Assembly: GCA_963752225.1 (NCBI GenBank)
Contig: CAVVXS010000007.1
Coordinates: forward strand, 1,240,001 to 1,304,000
Direction: 5' to 3'
From: JBBROS01 sp963752225
GTDB taxonomy: Bacteria; Pseudomonadota; Alphaproteobacteria; Acetobacterales; Acetobacteraceae
DNA: 64,000 bases
Both the position numbers and the translations under genes were made by a program. Below are positions 51,293 to 60,028 of the stretch, piece by piece; the first letter of the stretch is position 1; the number at the start of each line of letters is the position of its first letter. Below the pieces are notes generated by a model, which had not been told where the DNA came from, did not search any database, and saw only the letters and a list, made by a program, of their open reading frames with translations.

Positions 51293-52459
51293 TCACTCCC
51301 GCTCCAGGATCAGCGTCGCCGCACCGTGCCGGCTGCCGAGCAACCCGCCCGTGCCGTGCGCCAGGCCGAGCGTGCAGTTCGGCACCTGCACCGCCGGATG
51401 CGCTTCGCCGCGGAGCTGCCGCACCGCCTCGATCACCTTGGTGATGCCGCCGCGATTGGCCGGGTGATTGTTGCACAACCCGCCGCCATCGGTGTTCCAC
51501 GGCAGCTTGCCCGTGCCCGAGATCAGGTTGCCGTCGGCCACGAACCGGCCGCCCTCGCCCTTGGCGCAGAAGCCGAGGTCTTCCAACTGGATCAGCACGG
51601 TGATGGTGAAGCTGTCGTAAACCGACGCGTATTGGATGTCGGCGGGCTTGACCCCCGCCTCAGCGAAGGCCGCCGGGCCGCTCCAAACCGCGGCCGAATA
51701 GGTCAGGTCCACGTCGCCGCCCATCTGGCCCTTCATCGATTCGCCGGCGCCCAGCACCCGCACGCGCGGACGCTGCAGCGAGCGCGCGATCTCCGGCTTG
51801 GCAACGACCAGCGCGCCGCCGCCGTCGCTGACGACGCAGCAATCGAGCCGGTGCAGCGGGTCGGCGACCACGGGCGAGGCCAGCACGTCCGCCACCGTCA
51901 CCACGTCCTTCAGCATCGCATGCGGGTTGTGCTGGGCATGGTGGCTGGCGGCGACCTTGATCCAGGCAAGCTGCTCGGCGGTCGTGCCGTATTGGTGCAT
52001 GTGGCGCATGGCGCACATGGCATACAAGTTGGTCGTCACCGGACCGAACGGCGCCTCCCAGGCGGCGTCCGGCACGTCCGGGTTCACCGGCCGCGGCGCG
52101 GTGCCGCTATGCCCGGCGCTGCGCGGCCGCCCCGCCAGGGTGATCAGCGCCACGTTGCATTTCCCGGCCGCGATCGCCTCGGCCGCATGCGCCACGTGGG
52201 CGATGTAGGAGCAGCCGCCGAGATCGGTGCTGTCGAGGTGCCGCACCCGCAGGTTCAGGTAGTCCGCCATCGCCAGCGGCCCCAGCCCCGGCGCGTCTCC
52301 GGCGCAGAAATAGCCGTCCACGTCCTCCCGCCGCAGCCCGGCATCGGCCAGCGCGCCGAACGCCGACTCCGCATGCAGCTGCGCCACCGACTTGTCCGGC
52401 GCCTTGCGGGTCGGATGCTCGTATGCGCCTACGATGTAGGCTTGGCCCTTGATGCTCAT
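51293..52459 (-). CDS. Thiolase-family (SCP2-type) acyl-CoA acyltransferase
   Basis: A 388-residue thiolase-fold protein of the kind encoded with DUF35 partners. Visible are LGGCSYIAHVAHAAEAI with the candidate nucleophile Cys, VVSDGGGALVVAKPEIA, YDSFTITVLIQLEDLGF, NTDGGGLCNNHPANRGG and CTLGLAHGTGG. The usual C-terminal His and Cys regions are altered, as in this subfamily, so the reaction may be hydrolysis, retro-aldol or condensation. It is followed by the DUF35 gene. Confidence 0.9.
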   Translation of the reverse strand: MSIKGQAYIVGAYEHPTRKAPDKSVAQLHAESAFGALADAGLRREDVDGYFCAGDAPGLGPLAMADYLNLRVRHLDSTDLGGCSYIAHVAHAAEAIAAGKCNVALITLAGRPRSAGHSGTAPRPVNPDVPDAAWEAPFGPVTTNLYAMCAMRHMHQYGTTAEQLAWIKVAASHHAQHNPHAMLKDVVTVADVLASPVVADPLHRLDCCVVSDGGGALVVAKPEIARSLQRPRVRVLGAGESMKGQMGGDVDLTYSAAVWSGPAAFAEAGVKPADIQYASVYDSFTITVLIQLEDLGFCAKGEGGRFVADGNLISGTGKLPWNTDGGGLCNNHPANRGGITKVIEAVRQLRGEAHPAVQVPNCTLGLAHGTGGLLGSRHGAATLILERE

Positions 52460-52490
52460 GCGGCGAGGCTCCCCCAGCCAGGTCCCGAGA

Positions 52491-53297
52491 TCAACCCGCG
52501 ATGATCCGTTCAGCGCCCGTGAACGCCGTCACGGTGTCGTGCCGGGCAATGCCGATCAAGGTGAGACCATGCTGCCGCGCCCGCTCGACGCCGAGCGAGG
52601 TCGGCGCCGAGATCGCCACCAGGGTCGAGGCGCCGAACGCCGCCGCCTTCTCCACCATCTCGTAGGAGCAGCGGCTGGTCACCACGACGAAGCCGCCGGC
52701 CGGGTCGGTGCCGGCGGTCAGCAGCGCGCCGATCAGCTTGTCGAGCGCGTTGTGACGGCCGACGTCCTCGCGCACATGGGCGATGCCGCCATCCGCCCCG
52801 GCCCAGGCCGCGGCATGCACGGCCCGGGTGGAGACGTTGAGCAACTGTCGCTCCGGCAATTCGTCCAGCGCCCGGCGGATCGCGCCGAGCCTGATCCCGC
52901 TCTCGTCGTGCGGTCGGATCGGCGAGCGCGGCAAGGCCGCAAGATCCTCGATGCCGCACACGCCGCAGCTCGTGCGCCCCGCCATGGCGCGGCGCCGGGC
53001 CAGCAAGGTGTGGAACCGCTCCGGCACGAGGTCCACCAGCAGGCGGGTGCCGTCCTCGGCCGCCTCGGTCGTGACCCGGCGGATGTCGGCGCGGGTCGCG
53101 ATCACCCCTTCGGTCAGGCTGAAGCCGACCGCGAAATCCTCGAGGTCGGCTGGCGTGGTCATCATGACGGCGTACGGCACGGTGCCGTAGACGACGTTGA
53201 TGGGCGCCTCCACCGCCACCGGCCGCTCGCCAGCGCGCGGCGCGCCGTCGAAGGCGAAGGTGGTGATCGGTTCCGGGCGCGACGGACCGCCGCTCAT
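52491..53297 (-). CDS. fdhD: Formate dehydrogenase accessory sulfurtransferase FdhD
   Basis: FdhD passes sulfur from IscS to the molybdenum cofactor of formate dehydrogenase. The 268 residues hold the CGVCG motif (Cys111 and Cys114), VSTRAVHAAAWAG, VREDVGRHNALDKLIG and VTSRCSYEMVEKAA, all family features. The ATG at 53297 overlaps the stop of the MetX-like gene (ATGA). No formate dehydrogenase gene is in the window, but moeA and mobB at 60029-61749 serve the same cofactor. Confidence 0.95.
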   Translation of the reverse strand: MSGGPSRPEPITTFAFDGAPRAGERPVAVEAPINVVYGTVPYAVMMTTPADLEDFAVGFSLTEGVIATRADIRRVTTEAAEDGTRLLVDLVPERFHTLLARRRAMAGRTSCGVCGIEDLAALPRSPIRPHDESGIRLGAIRRALDELPERQLLNVSTRAVHAAAWAGADGGIAHVREDVGRHNALDKLIGALLTAGTDPAGGFVVVTSRCSYEMVEKAAAFGASTLVAISAPTSLGVERARQHGLTLIGIARHDTVTAFTGAERIIAG

Positions 53298-54292
53298 CGG
53301 AGCCAGTCCCGCACGGCGTCGCGGACGAACGCGAAGTCCTCGGCGCTGACCGACGGGTTGCCGGCGCGGTGGCCCCAAACGCTCGGGATCGGGCGCAGTG
53401 CGCCGTGGCGGAGGTGCGGCATCTCGGCCTCGTTGTCGGCGACACGGAAATAAAGGTCGGTGGTTCCGGGCATCAGCAGCACCCGGGCTTGGATCGCAGC
53501 CAAGGCAGCCGCCAAGTCGCCCCCCTCGGCAACGTCCCCCGCGTCCCACGTACGCAACTGCGCCATGTGGTCGGCCGCCGGCCGACGCGCGAAGCGGTCC
53601 TCCCAATCGGTGCGCAGGAACGTCTCGAGATCCGGCGCGCCCAGCGCCGTCAGGTGCAGCCCGGCGCGGTAGAAATCCTGGCTCAGCGCCCAGCCGGCGT
53701 AGATGCGCCCGAACGCCCGCTTGGCGGCGTCCGGCTCGGCCGCGAACCGGTCCCCACCCACATGCTCCGGCGCCGCCCGCAGCACCGCCATCAGGCCGCG
53801 CAGGAACACCTGGTTGTGCACCGCGGTCCGCGCGCTGCCGCACACGACGACCGCGCGCGCCACCTGCTCCGGACACAGCGCCGCCCAGTGATAGGCCTGC
53901 TGCGCCCCCATGGAGAACCCGTAGACGGCGTGCAACCGTTCCACGCCGAACTGCTCGGCCAGCAGCCGGCGCTGCGCCATCACATTGTCGGCGGTGCTGA
54001 CCAGAGCCGGCCAATCCGGCGTGTTGGAGGGGCTGGAGGACAGGCCGTTGCCGAACATGTCCGGCGTCACGACGAACCACCGTGCCGGGTCGAGGATGCC
54101 GTCCGGGCGGATCAGCCACTCCTGGTCGATGTGCTGGGCGCCGTAGCTGGTCGGATAAAGCACGACGTTGTCCCGCGCCGGCGACAGCGTGCCGTAGCTT
54201 TTCCACGATAGCACGGCGCCGGGCAGCACGCCGCCGGCGCGCAACGGGAGGTCGCCGAGCGCAAAATGTCCGGTCGCAGTGGGAATGTCCAT
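53294..54292 (-). CDS. Alpha/beta-fold acyltransferase or hydrolase, homoserine acetyltransferase-like
   Basis: A 332-residue alpha/beta hydrolase of the MetX kind. Ser127 in YGFSMGAQQAYHW is the nucleophile, followed by an Asp in MPGTTDLYFRV and a His in SVWGHRAGNPSV. MetX proper has GGSMGG at the nucleophile elbow; GFSMGAQ marks a divergent subgroup, so homoserine acetylation is doubtful. The gene is translationally coupled to fdhD, an unexpected partner. Confidence 0.85.
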   Translation of the reverse strand: MDIPTATGHFALGDLPLRAGGVLPGAVLSWKSYGTLSPARDNVVLYPTSYGAQHIDQEWLIRPDGILDPARWFVVTPDMFGNGLSSSPSNTPDWPALVSTADNVMAQRRLLAEQFGVERLHAVYGFSMGAQQAYHWAALCPEQVARAVVVCGSARTAVHNQVFLRGLMAVLRAAPEHVGGDRFAAEPDAAKRAFGRIYAGWALSQDFYRAGLHLTALGAPDLETFLRTDWEDRFARRPAADHMAQLRTWDAGDVAEGGDLAAALAAIQARVLLMPGTTDLYFRVADNEAEMPHLRHGALRPIPSVWGHRAGNPSVSAEDFAFVRDAVRDWLR

Positions 54293-54321
54293 CGCGAGAG
54301 GCTAAGCCCCGCCTCTCGGTA

Positions 54322-54361
54322 TGCCAACCGCCCCTCACCAGGGCAGGTGCCAACCGCCCCT
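54322..54361. repeat. Short direct repeats in the 128-base intergenic gap
   Basis: TGCCAACCGCCCCT occurs twice (54322-54335 and 54348-54361, 26 bases apart), with a decayed third copy near 54380. The stretch lies between the divergent MetX-like and GNAT genes and could be a regulator site or a simple repeat. Confidence 0.55.
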
Positions 54362-54420
54362 TGCCAAAGCGGGGGCGACTGCCCCTTGGCAGGGCGCACG
54401 GCGGCGTGCACCACTCGGCA

Positions 54421-54960
54421 ATGAACTCTGCTACGATCCGCCGCGCCAGCGCCGCCGACGTTCCTTCGCTCGCCGCGTTGAGCGCCGCCGCCTTCTCCGC
54501 AAAGTTCGGCCACCTTTACCCGCCGGACGTCCACGCCGCTTTCGTTGCGAGGACCTACAGTGAGTCCGCCATCGCCACCCTGGTCGCCGACCCGGCAACC
54601 GCGGTGTGGGTTGCCAGCGACGGCGCCCGCTTGCTCGGCTACGCGATGCTGTGCGGCTGCCGCCTGCCGCACCCCGAGGTGACGCCGCATTGCATCGAGC
54701 TGAAGCGCTTCTACACCGCGCCGGACGCGACCGGGCAAGGCCTGGGCACGCGGATGATGAACGTGCTGCTGCTGCCCGCCGCCGCGGCCGCCGCCGCTCG
54801 CGGCGGCGACGCCTGGCTCGGCGTCTATTCCGGCAACGACGGCGCGCAGCGCTTCTATGCCCGCTGGGGCTTCGTCCGGGTCGGCGAATACGAGTTCCCG
54901 GTTGGACCGGTCCGCGACCGCGAGTTCATCATGCGCCGGCAGCGGCCCGCGTCGGGCTAG
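54421..54960 (+). CDS. GNAT-family N-acetyltransferase
   Basis: A 179-residue GCN5-type acetyltransferase. It begins NSATIRRASAADVPSLAALSA, has the acceptor region VWVASDGARLLGYAM, the acetyl-CoA loop ATGQGLGTRMMNVLL, and the C-terminal NDGAQRFYARWGFVRVGEYEF. The substrate is unknown. The gene stands alone and converges on the DUF2237 gene with 5 bases between stops. Confidence 0.9.
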   Translation: MNSATIRRASAADVPSLAALSAAAFSAKFGHLYPPDVHAAFVARTYSESAIATLVADPATAVWVASDGARLLGYAMLCGCRLPHPEVTPHCIELKRFYTAPDATGQGLGTRMMNVLLLPAAAAAAARGGDAWLGVYSGNDGAQRFYARWGFVRVGEYEFPVGPVRDREFIMRRQRPASG

Positions 54961-54965
54961 GCTCG

Positions 54966-55349
54966 TCAGGCCGCGTGGGCCTGCAGGTCCTCGAGCCGGC
55001 ACCACGCCAGCGCGCCCTCATGTGTGGCGCCCAGCACCACCTGCGGCGCACAGCCCGCGGCCAGCGCCTCGGCCCAGCGTGGTGCGCACAGGCACCAGCG
55101 GTCGCCGGGCTTGAGGCCGGGGAAGGCGTATTGCGGCACCGGCGTGCTGAGGTCGTTGCCGCGGCTTTGGCTGAACTGGAGGAACGCGGCCGTCATCACC
55201 GCGCAGACCGTATGGCTGCCGGTGTCGGCCGGCCCGGTCTCGCAGCAGCCCGAGCGCGTGAACCCGGTGCGCGGCTCCAGCGAGCACATCTGCAGCCGTC
55301 CGCCCAGCACGTTTCGCGCACTGCTGCCGCCGGTGCTATCGAGCGGCAT
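54966..55349 (-). CDS. DUF2237 family protein
   Basis: A 127-residue conserved protein. It carries the family text NVLGGRLQMCSLEPRTGFTRSGCC, DTGSHTVCAVMTAAFLQFSQ, SRGNDLSTP and FPGLKPGDRWCLCAPRW. The conserved Cys residues suggest metal or redox chemistry, but no function is established to my knowledge. The ATG at 55349 follows GGAGAGCCCG and overlaps the 3' end of the aldolase gene by 14 bases. Confidence 0.92.
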   Translation of the reverse strand: MPLDSTGGSSARNVLGGRLQMCSLEPRTGFTRSGCCETGPADTGSHTVCAVMTAAFLQFSQSRGNDLSTPVPQYAFPGLKPGDRWCLCAPRWAEALAAGCAPQVVLGATHEGALAWCRLEDLQAHAA

Positions 55350-56137
55350 CGGGCTCTCCTTCCAGCGCCGCCCGAAGCCCCCGGGTCCAATGGCCGGCGG
55401 CGGCGGCCAGGAACCCGATATCGGTCTGCGTGGTGAGGAACAGCGCGCCCCGCCGCACCGCCTCGGCCTGGCGCGCGACGTCGCGATTGCCGCCGCAGCC
55501 GGCATGGATGCCGTTGGCGAGCGCGGCGGCGATCACCCGGTCCTGCGCGGCGACGATCGCCGGGTCATCGAACTGGCCGGCGAGGCCCATGTCGGCCAGG
55601 AGATCGTTGGAGCCGACATGCAGCACGTCGACGCCGGGCACGGCCGCGATCTCCTCGACGTTGCCGAGTCCCTCCTGCGTTTCGATCATCAGCACCAGCA
55701 GGCAGACCGCGTTGAGCTGCGGCACGGCCTCGCGCAGCGGCACCGGGCGATAATCGAAATGCGGATAGCCGCCGCCGACCGAGCGGCGGCCGATCGGCGG
55801 GAACTTGCAGGTGGCGACCGCGCGCCGCGCCTGCTCGGCCGTGCTCACGTCCGGGTAGACGATGCCGGTCACGCCGTTGTCCAGCAGCAGCGGCACGTCG
55901 GGGTCATCGAGGCCGCGCACCCGCACCAGGCAGGCGATGCCGATCGACAACGCCGTCTGGGCGATGTGCACCAGCGTCTCGGCGCCGAACGCCGAATGCT
56001 GCGAAGTCCATGAAGATGAAATCGTGGCCGCTGGTCTTGGCGATCCGGGCGATGTCGGCGGTGCGGCCCATGCGCACCGTCATGCCCATCGCCGGCAGGC
56101 CCTCGGCCATGCGCGCCTTCACCGGGTTCACCAGCAT
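55336..56137 (-). pseudogene. HpcH/HpaI-type aldolase gene with a +1 frameshift
   Basis: A class II pyruvate aldolase (HpcH/HpaI/GarL kind), which cleaves 2-keto-3-deoxy sugar acids. The ATG at 56137 has GGGAG six bases upstream. The first 45 residues (MLVNPVKARMAEGLPAMG to HDFIFMDF) are in one frame; the rest is in another. Removing one base at about 56002 restores FMDFQHSAFGAETLVHIAQ, which fits the family, and yields 266 residues. The C-terminal part keeps VMIETQEGLGNVEEIAAVPGVDVLHVGSNDL-type motifs. It is a recent pseudogene or a one-base sequence error. Confidence 0.85.
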
Positions 56138-56225
56138 GGTCGGCTCCCTCCGGGATCAGTCTCCCTTGCCCGGCAGCATCCGCCACGCCGCTCGGCTTTG
56201 GCAAGCGTCGAGCAGCCCCAATAGG

Positions 56226-57014
56226 TCATTGCGTCCCCCGCCAAGCCGCCGCCGCGGCGGCAATCAGCAGCAGGGCGTCACGCGACCCGTCGGCCTCGCC
56301 CTTCTCGAAATCGTCGCCGGCGACCGCCATCGTGTTGGTGACGTGCGCGAAGCACAGCACGGACCGCTCGCGCGCGGCGCCGAACGCGTAAAGCGCCGCC
56401 GCCTCCATCTCGACCGCCAGCACGCCCTGCGCCCGCGCCGCGGCAATCGCCGCCTCGGTCTCGCGGTAGGGCGCGTCCGTGGTCCAGGCCAGGCCGCGAT
56501 GCACCGGCAGCCCGGTCGCGGCGGCGGCGGCGAAAGCAGCGGCGGCCAGCGCCGGGTCGGCGGCCGCGGCGGCGTGCGGCGGCAGGTAGTGGACGCTGGT
56601 GCCCTCGTCGCGTAACGCCCGGTCGATCAGCACGAAGTAAGGCGGCGGGCCCGCCGCCACGACCTGTCCGGCCGAGGTCATGCTGACGAGGAACCGGCAT
56701 CCGGAGGCGAATAGCTGCTCGGCCACCAGCACCGCGAAGGGCGCCCCCACAGCGCAGCCCACGACGCCGACCGTCTCGGCGCCGAGCATGAACGCGTCGA
56801 GTTCGGTGTGGTAGCAGGCCCAGCCGGCGGCCGGACGCGCCCGGCCACTGCGGCGGAGCTGGCGCACGATGTCGCCGTCCGGGTCGAGCAAGCAGATGTC
56901 CGGGACCGGCACCTCGGGCACGCCGCGCTGCCGCCGCGCCTCGCGCAACAGGTTCTCCGGCCGGAACACCGAAGGCGCGGCCCAGTCATGCGGCAGCTTG
57001 TCGGTCTCGGTCAC
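56226..57014 (-). CDS. Nucleoside phosphorylase (uridine phosphorylase-like)
   Basis: A 262-residue member of the PNP/UDP phosphorylase family, which splits nucleosides with phosphate. Typical regions are VGVVGCAVGAPFAVLVAEQL, the purine/ribose site VLAVEMEAAALYAFG with the ribose-binding MEAAAL, and TTDAPYRETEA. The GTG at 57014 has GGGAG six bases upstream and is preferred to a TTG at 57020. A standalone gene between the frameshifted aldolase and the DoxX-like gene. Confidence 0.88.
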   Translation of the reverse strand: MTETDKLPHDWAAPSVFRPENLLREARRQRGVPEVPVPDICLLDPDGDIVRQLRRSGRARPAAGWACYHTELDAFMLGAETVGVVGCAVGAPFAVLVAEQLFASGCRFLVSMTSAGQVVAAGPPPYFVLIDRALRDEGTSVHYLPPHAAAAADPALAAAAFAAAAATGLPVHRGLAWTTDAPYRETEAAIAAARAQGVLAVEMEAAALYAFGAARERSVLCFAHVTNTMAVAGDDFEKGEADGSRDALLLIAAAAAAWRGTQ

Positions 57015-57063
57015 GCTCAACTCCCAAGCTCACCCCCCCAACCTTAACGCCAAGGATCACGCC

Positions 57064-57688
57064 GTGCGCACGACGCCGTTCGACGACAGCCTGCTGTTCC
57101 TGCTCGGCGACACGCCCGACCACCATTCGCTGGGCCCAGCGGCGCCGTTGCTCGTGCTGCTCTACGCCGCCCTTCTGCTCGGCAGCCTTGCGCTCGCCGG
57201 CGTCACCCTCGCCCGCGACCCGGCGCAGCGCAACGGCCGCGCCGTTGCGATCGGGCTGTGCCGCGTGCTGATCGGGACGATGTGGTTCCAGGGCTCGCTG
57301 TGGAAGCTGCCGCTGCCGGTCTCGGGCGGGTTCGAGTACCTGGACCGGGCAGCTGGCCGAGCACTCCGCCTATCCCTGGCACGCCGCCTTGGTGCGCGAC
57401 GTGCTGTTGCCGCATATCGGCCTGCTCGACCCTGCGGTCTACCTGCTCGAGACCGGCATGGCCACAGCACTCATGCTGGGCGTCGGCGTCCGGGTCGCCG
57501 GCGTGGTGGGCGTGCTGTTCATGGCCAATCTTTGGATCGGGCTGTATCGCGATGGCGCCGAGTGGCCGTGGAACTACGTGTTCGCTGCCATGCTGCACGG
57601 ATTCTTCGCGCTCGACCGGGCGGGCCGCAGCCTGGGCCTCGACGCCATGCTGGTTGGCCGGCTCGCGTCCTGGCGCCGCATCGGCTAG
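57064..57688 (+). pseudogene. DoxX-like membrane protein gene with a +1 frameshift
   Basis: A small membrane protein of the DoxX/TQO-like kind. The GTG at 57064 has AAGGA seven bases upstream. The first frame gives two membrane segments and ends in WFQGSLWKLPLPVSGGFEY; the second frame continues HSAYPWHAALVRDVLLPHIG to the stop at 57688. Deleting one C at 57339-57340 joins them as FEYWTGQLAEHSAYPW, giving 207 residues with four to five membrane segments. No other damage is visible, so this is a recent pseudogene or an error. Confidence 0.8.
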
Positions 57689-57734
57689 GAACGCCGCCGC
57701 CCGCCAGGGCTCCCCGAGATCGGACAGGACCGCT

Positions 57735-58247
57735 ATGCGCCGCACGCCGCTTGCACTCGCCCCGCTTACACTGGTCCCGCTTACCTTCGCCCTGCTGCTG
57801 CCGAGCCTCGCGGCCGCTGCTGCGCCGTCGGTCACCGACGCGTTCAGCCGCGCGACGCCAGGCGCCGGGCCGGGCGCCGCCTACTTCACCATCCATGGCG
57901 GCGACGCGCCCGACCGCCTGCTGGGCGTCACCTCGACCGCGGCGCAGAAGGTCGAGATGCACAGCATGACGATGCAGGGTGACGTGATGCGCATGCGCGA
58001 GGTCGATGCCATCGACGTCCCGGCGCACGGCACCGTGAAGCTGGCACCCGGGGCCGAGCACCTCATGCTGATGGGTTTGCAGGCGCCGCTGAAGCCCGGT
58101 GACAGCGTGCGGCTGACGCTCCGGTTCGAGCATGCCGGCGAGCAGACCGTGACCGTCCCGGTCGGCGCCGTCGGCGCGAACGGCCCGCTCGCGCCCATGC
58201 CGATCGCCGGTGCGCCGGGCAAGGCGCCCGACACGCCCGCTCGTTAA
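57735..58247 (+). CDS. PCu(A)C-type periplasmic copper chaperone
   Basis: A 170-residue exported protein with a signal peptide to about residue 29. It holds the copper site of the DUF461/PCu(A)C family: His76 in VEMHSMTM, Met85 or Met87 in VMRMREV, His109 and Met111 in GAEHLMLMGL. Such proteins bring Cu(I) to the cytochrome oxidase CuA site. It follows the DoxX-like gene by 46 bases and may share its mRNA. A Pro-rich C-terminal tail follows the domain. Confidence 0.93.
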   Translation: MRRTPLALAPLTLVPLTFALLLPSLAAAAAPSVTDAFSRATPGAGPGAAYFTIHGGDAPDRLLGVTSTAAQKVEMHSMTMQGDVMRMREVDAIDVPAHGTVKLAPGAEHLMLMGLQAPLKPGDSVRLTLRFEHAGEQTVTVPVGAVGANGPLAPMPIAGAPGKAPDTPAR

Positions 58248-58321
58248 CCGAGGCCGGCGGGGCGGGGTTGGGCGGCACCAGGGCGGGTGCTAGGCTTGCC
58301 GGACAGCGAAGGAGCCCGGCC

Positions 58322-59752
58322 ATGCGGAACACCGAACAGATCTGGCAGATCGTCGACGACAAGCGCGACGACTACATCGGCCTCGCCGACCGGGTCTGGG
58401 GCACGCCGGAGCTGGCCTATGGCGAGCACCGCAGCGTCGCCGAGCATATCGCCATGCTGGAGCGCGAAGGCTTCCGCATCACCCGCGACGTCGCCGGCAT
58501 CCCGACCGCGGTCATGGGCGAAGCCGGCGAGGACGGCCCGGTGATCGCCATCCTCGGCGAGTACGACGCTTTGCCGGGCCTGAGCCAAGAAGCGGGGCTG
58601 GCCGAGCACAAGCCGATCGACGGTCAGGGCGGCGTCGGCCATGGCTGCGGCCACAACCTGCTGGGCTCCGCCTCCTTGCTGGCGGCCTCCGCGGTCAAGG
58701 ACTACTTGGCCGCCAACGGGCTCAAGGGCCGCGTCCGCTATTACGGCTGCCCGGCCGAGGAAGGCGGCGCGGCGAAAGGATTCATGGTCCGCGCCGGCGT
58801 GTTCCGCGACGTCGACATCGCCATCTCATGGCACCCGGCCAGCTTTTCCGGCGTCAACGAGCCGGTCAGCCTCGCCAACACCCGCATCGACTTCACCTTC
58901 GAGGGCCGTGCCAGCCACGCCGCCGCCGCGCCGCATCTGGGCCGCAGCGCGCTCGACGCGATCGAGCTGATGAACGTCGGCGTCAATTACATGCGCGAGC
59001 ACATGCCGAGCAGCGCCCGCGTCCACTACGCCTACCTCGACGCCGGCGGTATCGCCCCGAACGTGGTGCAGGCACGGGCCAAGGTGCGCTACCTGATCCG
59101 CGCCGAGGACTTGGCCGCGTTGACCGAGCTGGTCGCCCGGGTGCGCAAGATTGCCGATGGCGCCGCGCTGATGACCGAGACCACCGTCAGTACGCAGGTG
59201 GTCAGCGCGGTCAGCAACCTGATGGGCAACGACCCGCTGGAGAAGTTGATGGACGAGAACTTCCAGCGGCTCGGCCCGCCGGAGTTCGACGCCGAGGACC
59301 GCGCCTATGCCGAGAAGATCCGCGCCACGCTGAGCGACGCCGACATTGCCGCCGCCTTCCACCGCGCCGGGGTCCCGGTCAAGCGCGACATGGCGCTCTG
59401 CGACTTCATCGTGCCGCTCGCCGCCAAGGGCCGCGGCGGCAACGGCAGCACCGACGTCGGCGACGTGAGCTGGGTGGTGCCGACCGTGCAGGCCCGCGGC
59501 GCCACCTGCGCCGTCGGCACGCCCTTCCACACCTGGCAGCTTACCGCGCAAGGCAAGAGCCCGGCCGCGCATAAGGGCCTCGTGCACGTGGCCAAGGTGA
59601 TGGCCGGCACCGCCCTCGACGCGTTGCAGCGCCCCGAGGTGATCGAGGCGGCCAAGGCCGACCTCGCCGCCCGCACGGAGGCGACGCCTTACAAATGCCC
59701 GCTGCCGGACGACGTGGAGCCGCCGATCGCCGCCATGAGTCGGGGAGTCTGA
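58322..59752 (+). CDS. M20-family amidohydrolase, AbgB-like
   Basis: A 476-residue metallopeptidase like the B subunit of p-aminobenzoyl-glutamate hydrolase. Metal-site regions are AILGEYDALPGLSQEAG, GGVGHGCGHNLLGSASLLAA, YYGCPAEEGGAAKGFM and the dimerisation motif GRASHAAAAPHLGRSALDAIEL. FHTWQLTAQGKSPAAHKGL near the end carries the last metal His. AAGGAG lies eight bases before the ATG at 58322. Substrates are probably N-acyl amino acids or folate breakdown products. The gene stands alone. Confidence 0.93.
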   Translation: MRNTEQIWQIVDDKRDDYIGLADRVWGTPELAYGEHRSVAEHIAMLEREGFRITRDVAGIPTAVMGEAGEDGPVIAILGEYDALPGLSQEAGLAEHKPIDGQGGVGHGCGHNLLGSASLLAASAVKDYLAANGLKGRVRYYGCPAEEGGAAKGFMVRAGVFRDVDIAISWHPASFSGVNEPVSLANTRIDFTFEGRASHAAAAPHLGRSALDAIELMNVGVNYMREHMPSSARVHYAYLDAGGIAPNVVQARAKVRYLIRAEDLAALTELVARVRKIADGAALMTETTVSTQVVSAVSNLMGNDPLEKLMDENFQRLGPPEFDAEDRAYAEKIRATLSDADIAAAFHRAGVPVKRDMALCDFIVPLAAKGRGGNGSTDVGDVSWVVPTVQARGATCAVGTPFHTWQLTAQGKSPAAHKGLVHVAKVMAGTALDALQRPEVIEAAKADLAARTEATPYKCPLPDDVEPPIAAMSRGV

Positions 59753-59827
59753 TCGCCGTCGACGCCTCGTGACGCAACCGGAGCGGGCCGTGTCGCGTCT
59801 TTGTGGCGTTAACAGGGAGCACAAAAC

Positions 59828-60001
59828 ATGGCTGACACTCCGGACAAGCACGACAAGGCGCTCGACCTGACCGAGCAGGCGCTCGAGGCGATGGACCAAG
59901 GCGACGAGCAGAAGGCCGATGCGCTGATCGACAAGGCCAAGAAGCTCGACCCGTCGGCGCCGAAGGAAGTGTTGCAGGACATGGACGAGAGCGCAGGCTG
60001 A
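59828..60001 (+). CDS. Small helical protein of 57 residues
   Basis: A short gene with a good ribosome site (GGGAG nine bases before the ATG). The product MADTPDKHDKALDLTEQALE continues as a Lys/Asp/Glu-rich amphipathic helix pair (residues 10-25 and 27-40), with a segment LIDKAKKLDPSAPKEVLQDM resembling a single TPR-like hairpin. Codon use fits the genome. Function unknown; small charged proteins like this occur as conserved hypotheticals in Rhodospirillales. It converges on moeA with 27 bases between stops. Confidence 0.75.
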   Translation: MADTPDKHDKALDLTEQALEAMDQGDEQKADALIDKAKKLDPSAPKEVLQDMDESAG

Positions 60002-60028
60002 AGCGGGCGGCGGCCCTGCGCCGCCGTC

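Noticed and set aside
53294..54292. Methionine-pathway MetX
   Set aside because: The nucleophile elbow is GFSMGAQ rather than GGSMGG, and there is no metW or methionine gene beside it.
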